Assembly: GCF_016924645.1 (NCBI RefSeq)
Contig: NZ_JAFFJV010000011.1
Coordinates: forward strand, 310,001-374,000
Source: Rufibacter psychrotolerans
Lineage (GTDB): Bacteria > Bacteroidota > Bacteroidia > Cytophagales > Hymenobacteraceae
Reading direction: 5' to 3'
Length of the DNA stretch: 64,000 nt
Below, one piece after another: positions 52,160 through 58,960 of the stretch. The position numbers and the translations under genes are program-made. Position 1 is the first letter of the stretch. Every line of letters starts with the position of its first letter. The notes beneath the pieces were generated by a model that searched no databases, had not been told where the DNA came from, and worked only from the letters and a program-made list of their open reading frames with translations.

Positions 52160-52404
52160 TAATGTAATGTGCTGTTGTTTGAATGTGCTAATGTGTTAAT
52201 GAATTTGGCTATGTGCAGATGGGCAGGTGTAAGATGTTTTTACTGTTTGGCCTTCTAGGGTAAAAGTCATGGAAAAAACTGTTTGTAGTTTGTTTTGGGC
52301 AAAACTGGCCAGAAACGGCAAGTTTTCCTTTCTCAAGCCTGTGTACCTCCCAACTTTCCGAAAGAAAATAGCACATTAGCACATTCAGCAATTAGCACAT
52401 TAAA
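52160..52404. repeat. Inverted-repeat element between regulator and kinase genes
   Basis: The left end contains TGAATGTGCTAATGTG (about 52180-52196) and TTAATGTAATGTG at 52161; the right end contains CACATTAGCACATTCA and TTAGCACATTAA (52371-52402). Together they form terminal inverted repeats made of short (ATGTGCTA)-like units. The unit fills the whole gap from the kinase start codon to the regulator stop, and the regulator's own TAA stop lies in the repeat arm. A family A-like arm (GGCCAGAAACGGC) lies inside near 52308-52320. No gene is present. Confidence 0.65.
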
Positions 52405-53074
52405 CTGTTAACCGGTAGCCCACGCCGCGCACGGTCTCCAGCCAGTCGGTAGGGGCGTAGGCCGATAGTTTCTTCCGGAGGTTTTTGATGTGCACGTCTA
52501 TGTAGTTGGAGTCATAGTCATCTTCCAGCACGTTGCCCCAGATGTGCTCGGTGAGCTGCAGGCGGGTCAGGATGCGGTTCTTGTGCAGCAGGAGGTAATG
52601 CAAGATGTCAAACTCCTTTTTGGTGAGGGTAATCTCGCGGCCCTGGTGTGAGACCCGGCGCGCGCTGCTGTCCAGCTCAAACCCATGAAACGCCGCCACT
52701 GAAGACTTTAACTTGAATTTACGCCGCAGCACGGCCTGCATGCGGGCCTGCAACTCCAAGAGGGAGAAAGGTTTGGGCAGGTAGTCATCGGCACCTAAGC
52801 CCAGCCCGTGGATGCGGTCTTCCAGCGAGCCCCGCGCGGTGAGGATGATCACGGCCGGGTCATGGTCCAGTGCCCGGGTTTCCTTCAGCAGGTCCAGGCC
52901 CTCGTAGTCGGGCAGGCCCAGGTCCAGGAGGATGAAATCATACAGGTTCACGGCTATTTTCTCAGAGGCCTCGCGGCCGTTAGAGGCCCAGTCGCATTTG
53001 TAGTGCTCCTGCGAAAGAAAATAGGAAAGTTCATTGGCCAGGCCTGCCTCGTCTTCAACAATCAGGATGTGCAT
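52400..53074 (-). CDS. OmpR family response regulator
   Basis: 224 residues. The receiver domain (1-120) has the acidic pair ED at 7-8, phospho-acceptor Asp51 in FILLDLGLPD, Thr in VIILTARGS and Lys in DDYLPKPFSL. The winged-helix DNA-binding domain (about 128-224) ends GVGYRLTV with the recognition region LTRLQLTEHIWG and YIDVHIKNLRKKL. It is the partner of the kinase encoded next on the same strand. The gene starts 10 bp behind a beta-barrel protein gene, so the regulator is probably translated from that transcript. Targets unknown; the surrounding cluster is a candidate. Confidence 0.95.
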   Translation of the reverse strand: MHILIVEDEAGLANELSYFLSQEHYKCDWASNGREASEKIAVNLYDFILLDLGLPDYEGLDLLKETRALDHDPAVIILTARGSLEDRIHGLGLGADDYLPKPFSLLELQARMQAVLRRKFKLKSSVAAFHGFELDSSARRVSHQGREITLTKKEFDILHYLLLHKNRILTRLQLTEHIWGNVLEDDYDSNYIDVHIKNLRKKLSAYAPTDWLETVRGVGYRLTV

Positions 53075-53084
53075 AGGGTAGGCG

Positions 53085-54029
53085 TTAAAAGGTGTAACTC
53101 ATGTTGAACGTATAGAAAGACTGAGGCGCGGACTCGTCTCCCTCCACCTTGTTCACCGGAATGGAGTAGCGGTACGAAGGCTCAAAATCAAATTTTCCCA
53201 AGCTGAACACCACCGGCAGGTAAAAAGAATAGTTCAGCACCCTGAAGCGGCGGGCCGTGGTAGTGGTAGTAGTGGTGGTGGTGCCCCCGTTGTTTCCGTT
53301 GCCATTCCCGTTCCCGTTCCCGTTTCCATTTCCATTGCCGTTGCCGCTACCCGGCAGGATGGGGTCCAGGATGGTGCCTGCCCCCTTGTCTTTCTGCTTG
53401 TTCTGGGTCACCACGGTATGCTCCTCGGAGAACTGCTGGGTACCGGCAATTATGCTGATCTTGGGGTCCAGCCCCACCGGGTTCTTGCCTTTCCAGAGCG
53501 GCTCCAGCGGAATGTAGCGCGAGTTCTCCAGAACGGTGAACAGGTCATTGCTGCCCCCGAAGATGTAGCTGGTGGCCAGCCCCGTGTACAGGATTTTCCA
53601 ATCATAGCTGCCCGAGGCGGTCACCGCGTTGGAGGTCACCGACTGGATCAAGGGCGTATTTGGCCCGAAGATGAACCGGGTGTAGCTAACCGATCCATCA
53701 AACCGCTCGCCCAGCTTGAACCCGTAGCCGGCAGACACGTCGGTCTCGTCTACAAAGTCCTCGGTGTCAAACAACTGGTAAGACATGGCTGACACAAACA
53801 GGCCCGAGGCGTGGGTGTAGGTCAAGGAAGTGGCTACGTACGGGTACTGCCGGGCCGTGTTGCGCCCAAAGAAAGAGGCGTTGTTGGCGGCTTCCAGGCC
53901 AATGGTAAACCAGCCCTTCTTTTCTTTCTCAGGGGCGGGGGCGGCCGTTTCGGGGCCTTTTTTCAGAGATTGCCCTGAAACTACCAGGCTGCAACATGCC
54001 AGAAAACAGAATACAAGTACCTTGTTCAT
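53085..54029 (-). CDS. Outer-membrane barrel-like protein with Gly-Asn repeat
   Basis: 314 residues, exported (signal peptide to about residue 19). After a short linker comes beta-barrel-like text: GLEAANNASFFGRNTARQ, YVATSLTYTHASGLFVSAMSY, FDGSVSYTRFIFGP, WKILYTGLATSYIFG and a terminal strand FYTFNMSYTF with the aromatic C-terminus. About nine Gly-Asn pairs and a run of nine Thr (encoded at 53257-53345) form a flexible loop between strands. Residues about 17-29 are encoded by an in-frame family A palindrome. The next gene, 10 bp downstream, is the response regulator. Function unknown; an envelope sensor input or regulated porin is possible. Confidence 0.75.
   Translation of the reverse strand: MNKVLVFCFLACCSLVVSGQSLKKGPETAAPAPEKEKKGWFTIGLEAANNASFFGRNTARQYPYVATSLTYTHASGLFVSAMSYQLFDTEDFVDETDVSAGYGFKLGERFDGSVSYTRFIFGPNTPLIQSVTSNAVTASGSYDWKILYTGLATSYIFGGSNDLFTVLENSRYIPLEPLWKGKNPVGLDPKISIIAGTQQFSEEHTVVTQNKQKDKGAGTILDPILPGSGNGNGNGNGNGNGNGNGNNGGTTTTTTTTTARRFRVLNYSFYLPVVFSLGKFDFEPSYRYSIPVNKVEGDESAPQSFYTFNMSYTF
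53257..53345. repeat. In-frame hexanucleotide and triplet repeats (Gly-Asn, Thr)
   Basis: Nine or so diverged 6-bp units (minus strand GGNAAY) encode (Gly-Asn)n, followed by about nine ACN codons for Thr. Both unit lengths are multiples of three, so slippage would change the loop length without shifting the frame. Confidence 0.8.
53945..53981. repeat. Family A palindrome inside a coding sequence
   Basis: CGTTTCGGGGCCTTTTTT, CAGAGATT, GCCCTGAAAC. It is a recognisable copy of the dispersed palindrome, translated as part of residues about 17-29 of the barrel-like protein, at the signal peptide cleavage region. Confidence 0.7.
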
Positions 54030-54107
54030 CTGTGTAGAGATTAGGTTAAGGGTAAACAGGCAAGGCGGGACACGGAGTGGTGCCCTGCGTGCAGGGGCAA
54101 CCCAAAA

Positions 54108-54629
54108 TTAGTTTTTACCTGGTTTGATTACGGGGCCCACGCCCACCTTGCCGCCCACCTTTACCGGTTTGGTAGCCTTTACGGCATTGCCCACGCTTTT
54201 AGTGGCCGAGGAAGCACCTGATCTTACGGCGCGGGCAGCGCCCCTGCCCGGCCGGGCCGCCGATCTGGGAGCTTTGGCTCTGGCGTTCACCTCGGCCCCA
54301 GCCTCCACTTTTTCGGGCTTGCCCTGGCGGCGGGCGGTGGCTACTTTTTTCACGTCTCCGTCATTTTCCTGTTCAGCTCCGCCGGTTTTCTGCTTGCCCC
54401 GGGCCTTTTTGGGCTTTTCCTGGTCCGGGCTGGCGAGGGCATCTGGGGTGGCCTGCGGCACTTCCAGGCCTGTTTCTACGCCCGCGGCCTGGCCTGGTTC
54501 CTCTAGAGAGACCCGCAGGGCCGCGTCGGGGGTGGCCTTGGGCGTTAATGGCTGGTCAGCGGCTGTGGGCCGGGCAAAGGAAGAAAAGGCGGTAAGAACA
54601 AGGACCGCAAGTACGCTAAGTTCTTTCAT
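54108..54629 (-). CDS. Secreted basic low-complexity protein
   Basis: 173 residues. A signal peptide (LSVLAVLVLTAFSSFA) is followed by about 155 residues of Ala, Lys, Pro, Gly and Arg with no hydrophobic core, resembling histone H1-like tails (KKARGKQKTGG, RSAARPGRGAARAVRSG). The end VKATKPVKVGGKVGVG resembles that of the neighbour at 54996-55880 (GAVKPVKVHTGASLNVG), pointing to common origin. The start codon overlaps the stop of a 55-codon frame in ATGA. It lies 78 bp upstream of the barrel-like gene. Probably disordered; charge suggests binding to polyanions such as LPS, teichoic-like polymers or DNA, but that is speculation. Confidence 0.65.
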   Translation of the reverse strand: MKELSVLAVLVLTAFSSFARPTAADQPLTPKATPDAALRVSLEEPGQAAGVETGLEVPQATPDALASPDQEKPKKARGKQKTGGAEQENDGDVKKVATARRQGKPEKVEAGAEVNARAKAPRSAARPGRGAARAVRSGASSATKSVGNAVKATKPVKVGGKVGVGPVIKPGKN

Positions 54630-54793
54630 ATGGGTAAGTTGCTTTCAAATAACTGCTGCGTCCAGACTTTTAGGACGAGGGGTAGGGTAGAGGAAGGCTT
54701 TTCTGCCTTCTTGGGTTTGTGAATGGTATGCTGCTGCGAAGTTACTGATTGCTGCTGCGGAACTAGAAGAGAAAACGGTGTTTTCATACGCAT
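54626..54793 (-). CDS. Possible 55-aa ORF coupled to the low-complexity gene
   Basis: ATG at 54793, TGA at 54628-54626 overlapping the next gene's ATG in ATGA. The 55 residues begin MRMKTPFSLLVPQQQ, are Gln, Lys and Pro rich in the middle, and end FESNLPI. There is no signal peptide, no domain and no known family. The exact 4-bp overlap is the main support; it could be a translated leader peptide that couples to the downstream gene, or chance. It begins 12 bp after the stop of another tiny ORF. Confidence 0.35.
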   Translation of the reverse strand: MRMKTPFSLLVPQQQSVTSQQHTIHKPKKAEKPSSTLPLVLKVWTQQLFESNLPI

Positions 54794-54805
54794 AAAGGAG
54801 TTTAT

Positions 54806-54925
54806 CTACCTGAAGGTTCCGGCCACCGGGAGAAGCTCAACCCTTTGTGCGCTTTCCCCGAAAGCCGGAATAGAAGTAGCTAGTAGCCAGTTCATGATAA
54901 AGCAGACGCTGATTAAGAATTTCAT
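54806..54925 (-). CDS. Possible 39-aa secreted peptide
   Basis: ATG at 54925, TAG at 54808-54806. The sequence MKFLISVCFIMNWLLATSIP reads as a signal peptide, and the remainder AFGESAQRVELLPVAGTFR would be a mature peptide of about 15-17 residues. It lies 70 bp after the stop of the large low-complexity gene and 12 bp before a second tiny ORF, all on one strand. The hydrophobic start with a basic first turn and plausible cleavage site favour coding. No family is recognised. A remnant of a third low-complexity gene is another reading. Confidence 0.45.
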   Translation of the reverse strand: MKFLISVCFIMNWLLATSIPAFGESAQRVELLPVAGTFR

Positions 54926-54995
54926 AGCAGAAGGTGTTAAGGTGAGAGGGAAGGAGGGTTGCTCCTGAGGGAGCAGGAGCAACCCAGGAATAGTC

Positions 54996-55880
54996 TTATC
55001 TAAGGCCCACGTTGAGGGAAGCCCCGGTATGTACTTTCACCGGTTTCACGGCTCCTTTGGTAGAGAGCCGGGTAGAACCGTTGGCCTTGCGGGAGGCCGA
55101 CGTGGCCGCGTGAACCGTACCGTTGGCCGTGGCCCGGGCCCGGCTGGCTCTTGCCTGGCTTTTGGCAGTGGCGGTTTTTTTCACTTGCTGTCCTTTCACC
55201 AGGCCAACTTCCACCGCTTCTTGGGCTTGGGCGCTTACCCGGTCGCCGTGGTTCTCGGGGTGGGCTTGGGGGGCCTTCAGGTCTGCGCTGGTTTTTACCT
55301 CAGCCCCGGCCTGAAGCTGGGAGGCGCCATTGACCGTAGCGGCAGCGGCGTCAAGCGCTGGTTGCGTTTGCGCCTGGGTGTTCTGTTCTGCCGCTGCCTG
55401 GGTTTGGGCGGCCGTCTTCCTGGTTTCTTTTTTCAGCTCGCGGGCGGCTTCCAACTGGGCCTTGGTGGTAGCTTTGGTGGTTGCCTTGGCCTGAGCCGCC
55501 GATTGCTGGGTCTCCTCTTTTGTTTGGCGGGCGGCATCCAGCCCTGCTTTGGCGTTTACCCTGGCTTCTGCCCTGGCCTGGGCCGAGGCCTCCCGGGCTG
55601 CTTTCTTCTGGGCCTTCAGTTCCTCCCGGTGGGCTCTGGCGGCTTCTTTCTGCCCTTGCACCTGGTCTCTGCCGGCTCTGGCAACCTGGCGCACGGTCTC
55701 CCCCTTGCCGGAAACATCAGCCGTCACCTCGGTGGAGGCGGTGCTGTGGGCAGTGGTGCTTACCGTCTGGCCGTGGTTGGCCTGTGCTTTGGTTTTCTGC
55801 GCGGCAGCGCCCGAACCGGTTTGCGCAAACGAAGCGGCAGAGAGCAGGAAAGCGGCAATCACAAACGTTACTTTTTTCAT
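54996..55880 (-). CDS. Secreted Ala/Lys/Gln-rich low-complexity protein
   Basis: 294 residues, exported (KKVTFVIAAFLLSAASFAQ). The mature chain is mostly Ala, Lys, Arg, Gln, Thr and Glu. About 75-170 should be one long charged helix or coiled coil (AHREELKAQKKAAREASAQ; EAARELKKETRKTAAQTQ), flanked by disordered regions. The tail GAVKPVKVHTGASLNVG resembles that of the 54108-54629 product. It is the first gene of a minus-strand cluster running through two tiny ORFs, the related protein, a barrel-like protein and a two-component pair. No family is recognised. Abundant, probably surface or periplasmic; function unknown. Confidence 0.65.
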   Translation of the reverse strand: MKKVTFVIAAFLLSAASFAQTGSGAAAQKTKAQANHGQTVSTTAHSTASTEVTADVSGKGETVRQVARAGRDQVQGQKEAARAHREELKAQKKAAREASAQARAEARVNAKAGLDAARQTKEETQQSAAQAKATTKATTKAQLEAARELKKETRKTAAQTQAAAEQNTQAQTQPALDAAAATVNGASQLQAGAEVKTSADLKAPQAHPENHGDRVSAQAQEAVEVGLVKGQQVKKTATAKSQARASRARATANGTVHAATSASRKANGSTRLSTKGAVKPVKVHTGASLNVGLR

Positions 55881-56233
55881 AATGACGGGTGGTTTTAACT
55901 GGTTAGTGGGTCAAAACTATTTTGTCAAGATGAAGAGAAAATGAAGAAACGGCTTCAGACGAAATTTTTTCAGAAAAATTTTCAGTACCCCCTAGAATCT
56001 GGGAATCCAGGCGCTTTAAGGCACTTTGGCAGATTTTATGGTTTGTGGTAGCCAGCCTCTCTTGTTTCCTGCCAGAGGAAGTTATAATTATGGAGGATGA
56101 AGTTGATGAAGAGATGCGCTGAAGCAGTTTCTAATCTTTTAACTCCGGGGCAAAGGTTTTCCGGCGCCGGTAAGCTGCCCGTTTTGCCCTTTTTTCAGAA
56201 AAACTGACCAGAAACACCATTGCCGTTGACTGT
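55881..56233. other. Gap between the low-complexity cluster and the lipocalin-like gene
   Basis: About 350 bp between divergent genes. It should hold the cluster promoter and that of the lipoprotein gene. A family A-like palindrome (CCGTTTTGCCCTTTTTT, CAGAAAAACTGACCAGAAAC; 56178-56214) lies just before the start at 56234. A-rich stretches at 55920-55985 are notable. No gene is seen. Confidence 0.45.
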
Positions 56234-56794
56234 ATGAAAATCAGATTACTTCTTTCCTGTTTGGTAGTGGCAGGTACTACCATGCTGCTGCCGGGGTGCG
56301 ATAGCCAGGAGGAGCCCACGCCCGAGAATCAACTACTGTTGGGCAAATGGAAAGTGGTCACCCATGAAGGCACGCTCAAGCCCTACACGGGCGCAGACAT
56401 ACCAGCCGGATACTTTTATCTGGCGCCCCGTTATAGCGTGTCGGGCGGCGACAGCCTGTACTGGCAATTTGAGCAAGGCGGTCACGTGAAGATCAAAGAC
56501 GCCTTCGTAAGACCGTTCGGCCGTTATCCGGGCGTTCCGGCAGGTCCCATTGCCTATCCCGCCGATTCTGTCTTTCTGGTGCCTGAGCAAGCCCTCACGT
56601 GGAAGGAGAAGGAAGGGAGCCTTTTCGTGATGATTTCCTCAGAAACCCACCAATACAAGATAGAGAAGCTGGATCAGGACTCGCTGGTGCTGTGGAGCCA
56701 GGGCGTTACCATTTGGCAGGAGAGAAGCCAGCCCTTGATGTTTGAAACCTTGTATGCGTCCAGGGTGCGGCTGGCCCGCTGGAACCAGGACTGA
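56234..56794 (+). CDS. Lipocalin-like lipoprotein (186 aa)
   Basis: 186 residues. The signal peptide ends at the lipobox MLLPGC. The mature part begins ENQLLLGKWKVVTHEGTL, where GKW is the first-strand signature of lipocalin-like domains, followed by regular beta strands (DSLYWQFEQGGHVKIKD, GSLFVMISSETHQYKIEKLD, DSLVLWSQGV). A small-barrel ligand-binding lipoprotein is likely; the ligand cannot be inferred. It is monocistronic, convergent with the S15 hydrolase gene, with a palindrome and a separate hairpin between. Confidence 0.75.
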   Translation: MKIRLLLSCLVVAGTTMLLPGCDSQEEPTPENQLLLGKWKVVTHEGTLKPYTGADIPAGYFYLAPRYSVSGGDSLYWQFEQGGHVKIKDAFVRPFGRYPGVPAGPIAYPADSVFLVPEQALTWKEKEGSLFVMISSETHQYKIEKLDQDSLVLWSQGVTIWQERSQPLMFETLYASRVRLARWNQD

Positions 56795-56804
56795 ATGATC
56801 TTCC

Positions 56805-56844
56805 CTGTTTCAGGGCAGTTTTCCATGGAATGGGCTTGAAACAG
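56805..56844 (+). terminator. Family A palindrome after the lipocalin-like gene
   Basis: CTGTTTCAGGGCAGTTTT, CCAT, GGAATGGGCTTGAAACAG. An imperfect hairpin 11 bp past the stop codon. Confidence 0.6.
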
Positions 56845-56956
56845 AGCTAACCTGCCGCCCCATGCGGCGGGTGTTCCCCAACAAGGATAAATGCATTTGC
56901 CGGTGCAAACACCAGGTAGGGAGAAGGTGTCAACTCAGGTTCAATCCTATATAAGA

Positions 56957-56996
56957 CAGAGAAGCCGCTCTAGTAAGATAGAGCGGCTTCTCTGTT
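56957..56996 (-). terminator. Terminator of the S15/CocE hydrolase gene
   Basis: ACAGAGAAGCCGCTCT, AGTAAGAT, AGAGCGGCTTCTCTGT. A perfect 16-bp stem 17 bp past the hydrolase stop. Confidence 0.82.
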
Positions 56997-57013
56997 TTTA
57001 AGAAGAAAGGTTT

Positions 57014-58882
57014 TTACAGCACTTTTACCTTCAGGTAAGAAGGTTGCTGGGCACTGTGGTACACCCGGTGGGTGGCTTTCTGGAAGTCTTCGGCTTTGGC
57101 CTGGTAGATGTTGGGCACAAACTTCTGCGGATTGCGGTCTACCAGCGGGAACCAGGTGCTTTGTACCTGTACCATGATGCGGTGGCCTTTCTTGAACGTG
57201 TGCAGCACATCCTGCAACGGTACATTCACGGCCGTTACCTGGTTAGGCGTGAACGGCTCAGGTTTCTCGTAGCTGTTCCGGAAACGGCCCCGTAAGACCT
57301 CGCTGCGCACCATTTGCTGATAACCGCCCATTTTCACGCTAGATGGATTATGGGCGTTCTGGCGGGCGGTGTCTGGGTACACGTCTATCAGTTTCACTAC
57401 CCAATCGGCGTCTGAGCCGGTGGTGGAGACGTTGAGCGCGCTCAGGATTTCGCCGGCCAAAGTAATGTCTTCGGTCAGTACATCGGTTTGGTAGGTCAAC
57501 ACATCCGGCCGGCGGCTGGCGAAGCGCTGGTCATCGGTCATGTACTCGCGGGTCATGCCCACGGTGGTTTCCTCGGAGAACGGCACGGGTTTGCTGGGAT
57601 CGCTGATAAACTCGTCAAAGCCGGTTCCGGTGGGTTTCTCAAAGCTGAGTTTCCCGTTCTCCCCGAAGTACAGCAGACGTTCCTGCGTGTTTTTGGGTGG
57701 CCACGCGGCAAATTCTTTCCATTGGTTGGCCCCGGTGTTGAACATGTAGGCTTCGGGGAGGTCTGGTTTGCCTTTGCTGTTTTCTTTCAGGTAGTGGCGG
57801 AAGAATCTGGCTTCTATGTTAGGCCGGTAGAACTCAGAGGTGTTCTGGCGGAAAGAAACTTTGCCCAGGTGTTCGCCCGCAGAACGCGCCCACCCGCCGT
57901 GGAACCACGGGCCCATTACCAGGGTGTTATAGGTTTTCGGGTTGTTTTTCTCAATGGTTTTGTAGGTCTCCAGCGCCCCGAAGAGATTTTCGGCGTCAAA
58001 CCAGCCGCCTACCACCATCACCGCAGGTTTAATGTTTTTCAGGTGCGGCCTGATGTTCATGGCTTGCCAGAAGGAATCATAATTGGGGTGCTGCATGATG
58101 TCGTTCCAGAAAGAAACGTTGTTTTTCAGGTACAGGGCGTTGGCGTTGCTCAACGGACCCATGCGCAGGAAAAAGTCATAACCGTCTGGGGTGCCGTGGT
58201 TGAAACGCGGTGCGCCGGTAGGCGAGGGCTGCGGCCGTGGTTGCCCAAAACTGGCCAGGAAATTAAACGCGTGCGGCAGGAAAAACGCGCCGTGGTGGTG
58301 GAAATCGTCCCAGAACCAATCGGTGACCGGGGCTTGCGGCGAGGCGGCTTTCAGGGCAGGGTGGTTGCTCAACAGACCCACGGTGGTGTAGTAGCCAGGG
58401 TAGGAGATACCCCATTGGCCCACGCGGCCGTTGTTGTTGGGCACGTTTTTCACCAGCCAGGCAATGGCGTCATAAGAATCGGTGCTCTCGTCCACGTCTT
58501 TCTTGCCTTTCTGGGCAATGATAGGCTTCATGTTGATGAACTCACCCTCGCTCATGTACTTGCCCCGCACATCCTGGTAGGCAAAAATGTAACCCTCGCG
58601 CAGCATCTCAGAAGACGGCCCGATGCTGGTTTTGTATTTATCCTCGCCGTACGGCCCCACCGAGTACGGCGTGCGGTTCAGCATGATGGGGTATTTCTGG
58701 CTTTGGTCTTTGGGCGCGTACACAATGGTGTAAAGCTTCACGCCATCGCGCATGGGTACCTGGTGCTCGGTTTTGGTGTAGTTCTGCCGGATGTACGCCG
58801 AGTCAGTGAGGGTCTGGGCAGTGGCAGTCAGCGAAGTCCAGAGCAGGACCAGCAGCAGCCACTGCCAACGGATTGATTTCAT
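57014..58882 (-). CDS. Secreted CocE/NonD family (S15-like) hydrolase, alpha-amino acid ester hydrolase type
   Basis: 622 residues, exported (signal peptide ending TATAQ). The alpha/beta-hydrolase core has Ser160 in GQWGISYPGYY, Asp296 in GGWFDAENLFG and His328 in GPWFHGGW; Tyr in YQDVRGKYMSEG (about 102) contributes to the oxyanion hole. The C-terminal jelly-roll (ADWVVKLIDVYPDTAR; GHRIMVQVQSTWFPLVDRNP) is the usual X-Pro dipeptidyl-peptidase C-domain. The sequence best fits alpha-amino acid ester hydrolases, which act on amino-acid esters and beta-lactam side chains. Natural substrate unknown. Monocistronic. Confidence 0.9.
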   Translation of the reverse strand: MKSIRWQWLLLVLLWTSLTATAQTLTDSAYIRQNYTKTEHQVPMRDGVKLYTIVYAPKDQSQKYPIMLNRTPYSVGPYGEDKYKTSIGPSSEMLREGYIFAYQDVRGKYMSEGEFINMKPIIAQKGKKDVDESTDSYDAIAWLVKNVPNNNGRVGQWGISYPGYYTTVGLLSNHPALKAASPQAPVTDWFWDDFHHHGAFFLPHAFNFLASFGQPRPQPSPTGAPRFNHGTPDGYDFFLRMGPLSNANALYLKNNVSFWNDIMQHPNYDSFWQAMNIRPHLKNIKPAVMVVGGWFDAENLFGALETYKTIEKNNPKTYNTLVMGPWFHGGWARSAGEHLGKVSFRQNTSEFYRPNIEARFFRHYLKENSKGKPDLPEAYMFNTGANQWKEFAAWPPKNTQERLLYFGENGKLSFEKPTGTGFDEFISDPSKPVPFSEETTVGMTREYMTDDQRFASRRPDVLTYQTDVLTEDITLAGEILSALNVSTTGSDADWVVKLIDVYPDTARQNAHNPSSVKMGGYQQMVRSEVLRGRFRNSYEKPEPFTPNQVTAVNVPLQDVLHTFKKGHRIMVQVQSTWFPLVDRNPQKFVPNIYQAKAEDFQKATHRVYHSAQQPSYLKVKVL

Positions 58883-58960
58883 ATGCGGTTTGTTTGAATA
58901 GGTTGGAACGGGAAATTAGCCATTTCCCGCTCAGAGGCCAAATTCAAATAAGCCAGGGCA

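Noticed and set aside
57488..58876. A 462-codon plus-strand frame opposite the S15 hydrolase
   Set aside because: It is antisense to a gene with an intact Ser-Asp-His triad; the composition (Val, Gly, His rich) is that of a shadow frame.
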